Source: Neolentinus lepideus HHB14362 ss-1
Lineage: Eukaryota; Basidiomycota; Agaricomycetes; Gloeophyllales; Gloeophyllaceae
Length of the DNA stretch: 11,739 bases
Assembly (NCBI GenBank): GCA_001632425.1
Contig: KV425703.1
Coordinates: 1-11,739, forward strand
Reading direction: 5' to 3'
Positions within the stretch are counted from its first letter, which is position 1. Every line of letters starts with the position of its first letter. Positions 8,369 to 11,739 of this stretch are shown piece by piece. Made by a program: the position numbers and the translations under genes. Below the pieces are notes generated by a model, which was not told where the DNA came from, searched no databases, and worked only from the letters and a program-made list of their open reading frames with translations.

Positions 8369-9015
8369 CTAGCTACTGTACCATTTCGACCGATTTGTCA
8401 GGCCTTGTGACGCGTGACATATTTCCGCCGGTACCGACAATTTTCGCCCTCAATGGCCTGCCGTGACCGTAAATGGATCCGTCAGAGGTCCTTCGTGACG
8501 CGTGATACGGTCCATGTCAGGAGGGGCCCGTAGCGCGTGACTGACGAATTGGTCGAAATGGTACAGTAATGTACAAGATATCCATCTTTCTGGTCCTTAT
8601 CGGTGATCCACCTGAGCAGACGGTAAGTATCTCGTTACTGGGTGTCATATGATCAAAATTGGAATGACTCACATACACTCCCACAAATCTGTCTTCGTCC
8701 ATAAACATCTTATAATATGAACGTGGCAATTGCGATACTATGTCGATAAACGGCAGCTCTGACCGTATCATCGCTGCAAAACCTTTCGCCTTCAGCAACG
8801 AGGGCTGGGTATTCACCATCAGAGTCAATCGACGGCCAATATCGGCCTTCTGACTCCTGGAGGACATCCACCAGCGTCGCTTCAAGAGACCTTTCTTTTG
8901 CGCCACCAACTGCTGCGCTTTCTGCTCCTTCGCATGCCGAACCACATCCCGACCAGAATCCGGTGCCCTTATTTGTGCTGGTCCGTGAGAATGAGCTGGA
9001 TGTAGCACGCAACGT
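8369..9015 (-). pseudogene. C-terminal relic of a second F-box-like gene
   Basis: The - strand reads IRSELPFIDIVSQLPRSYYKMFMDEDRFVGVY, ending at 8673. This matches the intact neighbour's ESRLPYIETVSRRSYSYDAVLIDEERIIGMH near its C-terminus. Both are followed at the same point by an intron; here it is 8672-8612 (61 nt, GTGAGT...CTCAG). Upstream the coding signal jumps between frames (DVVRHAKEQKAQQLVAQKKG, then SLEATLVDVLQESEGRYW), so at least one frameshift has occurred. In the last exon the frame set by the splice reaches a stop (VDHR*), while the conserved ending MDILYI lies in another frame. The N-terminal F-box and most of the protein are gone, cut off near 9015. A MITE sits at the very end of the frame. 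It is a dead paralogue in tandem with the intact gene. Confidence 0.75.
8376..8566. mobile_element. 191-bp TA-flanked MITE with 25-bp terminal inverted repeats
   Basis: The ends are CTGTACCATTTCGACC followed by GATTTGTCA on the left (8376-8400) and its inverted copy on the right (8542-8566), with 2 mismatches in 25. TA stands on both sides (8374-8375 and 8567-8568). A TA duplication and short inverted repeats are typical of Tc1/mariner-type MITEs. There is no coding capacity. Inside, GTGACGCGTGA occurs twice in direct orientation (8407-8417 and 8495-8505). Removing the element and one TA restores a continuous sequence across the site that reads TAC ATT AGC TAG on the - strand. Confidence 0.82.
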
Positions 9016-9067
9016 TGTCCAAAAGTGGTGTAAATCAAATTGTGTATGTCAAACCATTGTGTTGCAC

Positions 9068-9106
9068 GTGGGCCATCAGGAAAAACCTCCTAAGCTAATC
9101 ATATCT
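9068..9106 (+). repeat. Repeat motif ATCAGGAAAAACCTCC, left copy
   Basis: This ~40-base block, containing ATCAGGAAAAACCTCC followed by AAGCTAATCATATC, is found again in inverted orientation at 11138-11178. The ATCAGGAAAAA core also appears at 11405-11416. The following AT-rich sequence to about 9235 is gene-free. It adjoins the cut end of the F-box-like relic on one side and the cut end of the TAH18 fragment on the other. Confidence 0.55.
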
Positions 9107-9235
9107 AATTCACATCTGATTGACAAAATCCATCTGATGTAGATAATTTATATGATTGAACATAATCAGAACATAATAAATTTGAATTTGTTGTAATTAC
9201 ATGACTAGTGTTTTTACTATATGATATAAACTAGC

Positions 9236-9735
9236 ACCTGGTGACGGCGTAGGGACGAGCGTGACTCTTTGTGGTGGTAGGATGTCGTTGTCGGATGGCG
9301 GGGCGCATGGGAAGTGCTCGGTGAGGTCGTTTGTGAGCGTGTCGAGCCACGGCAGCAGCGCGCCGCCGACCCTGCACCCAATTAGCATTCACCGAGCCAG
9401 CGCAGACACGGCCACTCACCTGAGCAGATACTGGTCGTCGCATTCACCCCTCTGCATGAGCACGCGTCCTCCCAGGACCTCTAGGCAGCGCTCGAGCAGC
9501 TCGGTGGGCCAACAAAACTTTTCATAGGCGCTATCGCCAATGCCGAAGACTCCATAGTTGAGTTCATCAATGAGGTCGGGTGGGAGGTCTGAGCGGAGGA
9601 GCACCGACCAAAGTGGCTCACTGCCTCTGCGGGGCGGGGAAAGGCGCCCGAGTCCGATGTGGAGAGGAGGAAGAGGCAGAGAGGTTCATCACATTGAGGC
9701 CAGCATAAGGGGCTGCAATCATGTACCGAGGTCAA
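9236..9735 (-). pseudogene. TAH18: Truncated fragment of TAH18 (NADPH-dependent diflavin reductase), flavodoxin domain
   Basis: Read on the - strand, CLFLLSTSDSGAFPRPA is followed, after a one-base frame change near 9620, by PLWSVLLRSDLPPDLIDEL, then YGVFGIGDSAYEKFCWPTEL and GGRVLMQRGECDDQYLL. An intron at 9372-9419 (48 nt, GTGAGT...GCAG) then joins in frame to RVGGALLPWLDTLTNDLTE. VFGxGDSxYEKFCWP and the GE.DDQ...G...PWLD order are typical of the flavodoxin-like domain of Tah18/NDOR1. In the cell this enzyme passes electrons from NADPH through FAD/FMN to Dre2 in cytosolic iron-sulfur cluster assembly. Only about 140 residues remain. The start, the FAD- and NADPH-binding domains and the rest of the gene are missing, and the frame is broken. 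It cannot encode a working enzyme. The upstream boundary is approximate. Confidence 0.75.
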
Positions 9736-9947
9736 ACCAACGCCGAGGTCTGGATGCAGGAGGCTAGACCAGAAAACGCGTGTCATCAAGCATGATCACA
9801 TGACTTTGTTGATTCCAAAATTCGAACTCCACCCTTTGTGAGTTGCGACTCCCTTCTTGTTCTTTCCCTTGTCCCTCGGCACTGCACACCGCGCGTTTGC
9901 ACACTTTTTCATAGCATATCACTGTTCCCATGTCCCATAACAAATAG

Positions 9948-10499
9948 CTGCAGTCTCATCCATACCCACGGCGGCCCTGCTATCTGCATAACCCAGAGAT
10001 TGACATTTCTACCTGGCTGGTGCATGCCCACCATCTTAACTACTTGAAGAAGAACCCCAACCCCATTTCTAGAGCCTTTACCCTGGTATTTAACACAGGC
10101 GCGATTCTCGGAGTCTCCACCGAACACCGTAAGCGGATCCCAAGCGAGGACTGTCACTGTTTTTGTTGAGGTCTGTCCTGCGCACGCGCACTCTATGGGG
10201 CTGAATCTTATGTCCAGGTCGATGAGGAATGTGTATACAAATATGATTACCCCAGACACGCAAGCTGGACGATGTCCTTGTCCTTTTCCACCATGGCGTC
10301 TGAAATCGCGGCAGCCTCACCAACACTCACCCCATCGCACATCAGCAATGACCCCAATTTCTCTTCAACGATGTCGCTGAATGTCAACTTTGCTGTACTC
10401 GGGTTGCGGCTGGAGGTGATCAAGGCATGGCAGGAAGAGCTCGCGTGGGAGGATGAAGGAGCTGTTGAGGTGACTGGCTCTGTGTCACTCGGAGACTGA
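9948..10499 (+). pseudogene. Unidentified broken reading frame
   Basis: One + strand frame is open from 9948 to 10499 except for a single TGA at about 10167. It gives 73 then 110 codons. Possible features are an acceptor-like GCTGCAG just before the start, NPEIDISTWLVHAHHLNYLK in the first half, and VQVDEECVYKYDYPRHASW and LNVNFAVLGLRLEVIKAWQE in the second. I do not recognise the protein. The opposite strand is also open from 10259 to 9909, so the coding strand is uncertain. There is no convincing start codon. It may be a remnant of a gene carried or disrupted by the repeats around it. Confidence 0.3.
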
Positions 10500-11010
10500 C
10501 ACTACGACTTGTTCTTCTCCAGCAATTATGAACCCCGGGTACCATAGTTAGCCTTGTGTATGTACTATGGTAAGTGTTCTTGTATATGCCTGAGGATGCT
10601 ACCAATATATTCATGTGGCTATTGATGAATAGAACTCAGGTGACTATGTAATTGAGGTCCATATCAGCATGCTCAATCTATGTCAGGACCGCTGCTGTGC
10701 CTTGCTACTACCAAATCATGAATTAACTCTTCCGGACAGTGCGGTGAGTATCATGTTCTGTACAGTTGCACTTTACCTATTGTGTTGCTGCAGAGCTGCA
10801 ACTAGGTCGAGCGCCTTGGTGACTAGTCGGGAGCTGAACACTGTTGGCTTGATGGACCTTAGTTTAGTCTCAACTTTTATTGTCCTTTTGTCTGTGTATT
10901 TGTATAGTGCATTTGTATGTACATAGAAGCTAATAATATCTGGTATTACCGCAACTGAGTGTCTTCATTCAACATGATAATAGTTTAATTAGATCTGAGG
11001 TCAGTGTAGT
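10500..11010. other. Gene-free stretch
   Basis: I see no coding segment, RNA gene or clear repeat in these 511 bases. The 85-codon + frame at 10669-10926 has no recognisable motif and lies in AT-rich, low-information sequence. Confidence 0.5.
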
Positions 11011-11050
11011 TAGGACTGATCATATGGAATTAGGAATGATCATACAGAAT
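11011..11050 (+). repeat. Two-copy 20-bp tandem repeat
   Basis: TAGGACTGATCATATGGAAT (11011-11030) is followed immediately by TAGGAATGATCATACAGAAT (11031-11050), with 3 mismatches in 20. Confidence 0.75.
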
Positions 11051-11137
11051 CAGCTGAGGGACTAGCCTCAGTGGCCTTATCAGACATGACAGGTGAAATC
11101 ATTTAATCAGGTATAATTCGACCATATTAGACATGAT

Positions 11138-11178
11138 ATGATATGATAAGCATGGGAGGTTTTTCCTGATGTGGGCCC
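11138..11178 (-). repeat. Repeat motif ATCAGGAAAAACCTCC, inverted right copy
   Basis: The - strand reads GGGCCCACATCAGGAAAAAC then CTCCCATGCTTATCATATC. It pairs with 9068-9106, with a 16-base core identical and most flanking positions conserved. The two copies bracket the TAH18 fragment and the unidentified frame, about 2.1 kb apart. Confidence 0.55.
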
Positions 11179-11421
11179 CAATGCGACCCAGGCACCGTCT
11201 CTGCCACTCGCTGGGAAATATTCTTTGCGAGTGTGCTACGACGCACAATAAATGAGAAGTGCTCACTGACATTCTTTAATGACCTTGCAATGTGCAGCTC
11301 GAAGACAATGTTAGCCTTGCTCAGGACCCTTGGGTTCGTCTGAGAGGTGCGATTGGGTTCCACAGAGGGTAGGTACGGGGATGACGTTGCATGTGGCTGA
11401 CTTCATCAGGAAAAAATGACT

Positions 11422-11610
11422 TAGCTTTATAGCTTTATGTAGGTCATATGGGCCATATAGCCCAGTAGTTACCCCCTGGGTATTTAGTCATATATAGCCA
11501 GATGCCAGAACTCAGTAGCACCATGTAGCAGTATATAGAGCTGTAGCATGGTAGCCGGGTAGTCACAGTAGTTGTATATAGCACTCCGTAGCCCACTGTA
11601 GCTCAGTAGC
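11422..11610 (+). repeat. TAGC-rich degenerate repeat tract
   Basis: The tetramer TAGC occurs twelve times in 189 bases, all readable on the + strand: 11422, 11430, 11458, 11495, 11516, 11526, 11544, 11552, 11579, 11589, 11599 and 11607. GTAGC and TATAGC are the usual contexts, and spacing is often about 8-10 or 18-28. No single period holds throughout, so it looks like an eroded simple repeat rather than a clean microsatellite. Confidence 0.6.
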
Positions 11611-11739
11611 ATCAGAATACTGCTCACTCCTATTCTGGTCCTCCGGATACGACATGCATGCAAATGAATACTCAAATCATATTCTTATTATGTACACTAC
11701 TACTAGTACACATTTTATGTATCTACTATACTCCAGACA

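Noticed and set aside
9068..11178. Interpretation as a Helitron
   Set aside because: I see no TC/CTRR ends or clear 3' hairpin, and the flanking motif copies are inverted, which does not fit Helitron structure.
1..11739. tRNA, rRNA, CRISPR or bacterial operon features
   Set aside because: No such structures were seen, and the intron-rich genes point to a fungal nuclear genome.

Overview
The window looks like nuclear DNA of a basidiomycete fungus, most likely an agaricomycete. Coding regions are cut by many short introns, mostly about 48-135 nt, with GTGAGT/GTAAGT donors and CTAAC/CTAAT-like branch sites. One gene is a clear fungal autophagy gene (ATG5), another belongs to an F-box family of the kind expanded in mushrooms, and one relic resembles an agaricomycete transposase. 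All identifications come from reading translations; no database search was run.

Layout. Positions 1-2260 are mobile-element territory: the zinc-finger N-terminus of a broken transposase-like gene (- strand, 548-135), then a 1,116-bp non-autonomous CACTA-like element (822-1937, CACTG...CAGTG ends, CCA target duplication), then a short eroded stretch that looks like a partial copy of ATG5 (1938-2180). Positions 2275-3193 hold a decayed multi-membrane-segment protein gene (+). Positions 3194-3697 are a gene-poor spacer. Positions 3698-5299 hold an intact five-exon ATG5 (-), and 5498-7964 an intact four-exon F-box-like gene (-) with one unusually long 543-nt intron. Upstream of it, 8369-9015 is the C-terminal relic of a second, paralogous F-box-like gene, with a 191-bp TA-flanked MITE inserted in its second-last codon region. 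Positions 9060-11180 contain a truncated TAH18 (diflavin reductase) fragment and an unidentified broken reading frame. These lie between two inverted copies of a ~40-bp motif. The last 700 bp are AT-rich and repetitive, including a tract with twelve TAGC motifs.

Functionally only two genes look alive: ATG5 (autophagosome formation through the Atg12-Atg5-Atg16 complex) and the F-box-like gene (probable SCF ubiquitin-ligase adaptor). They are tandem on the - strand, with 198 bp between the F-box stop codon and the ATG5 start codon. Nothing suggests they act together. The rest reads as a transposon-rich accumulation of gene relics around a small conserved island. I found no clear new biological system; the most notable points are the element insertions and the gene fragments they surround.
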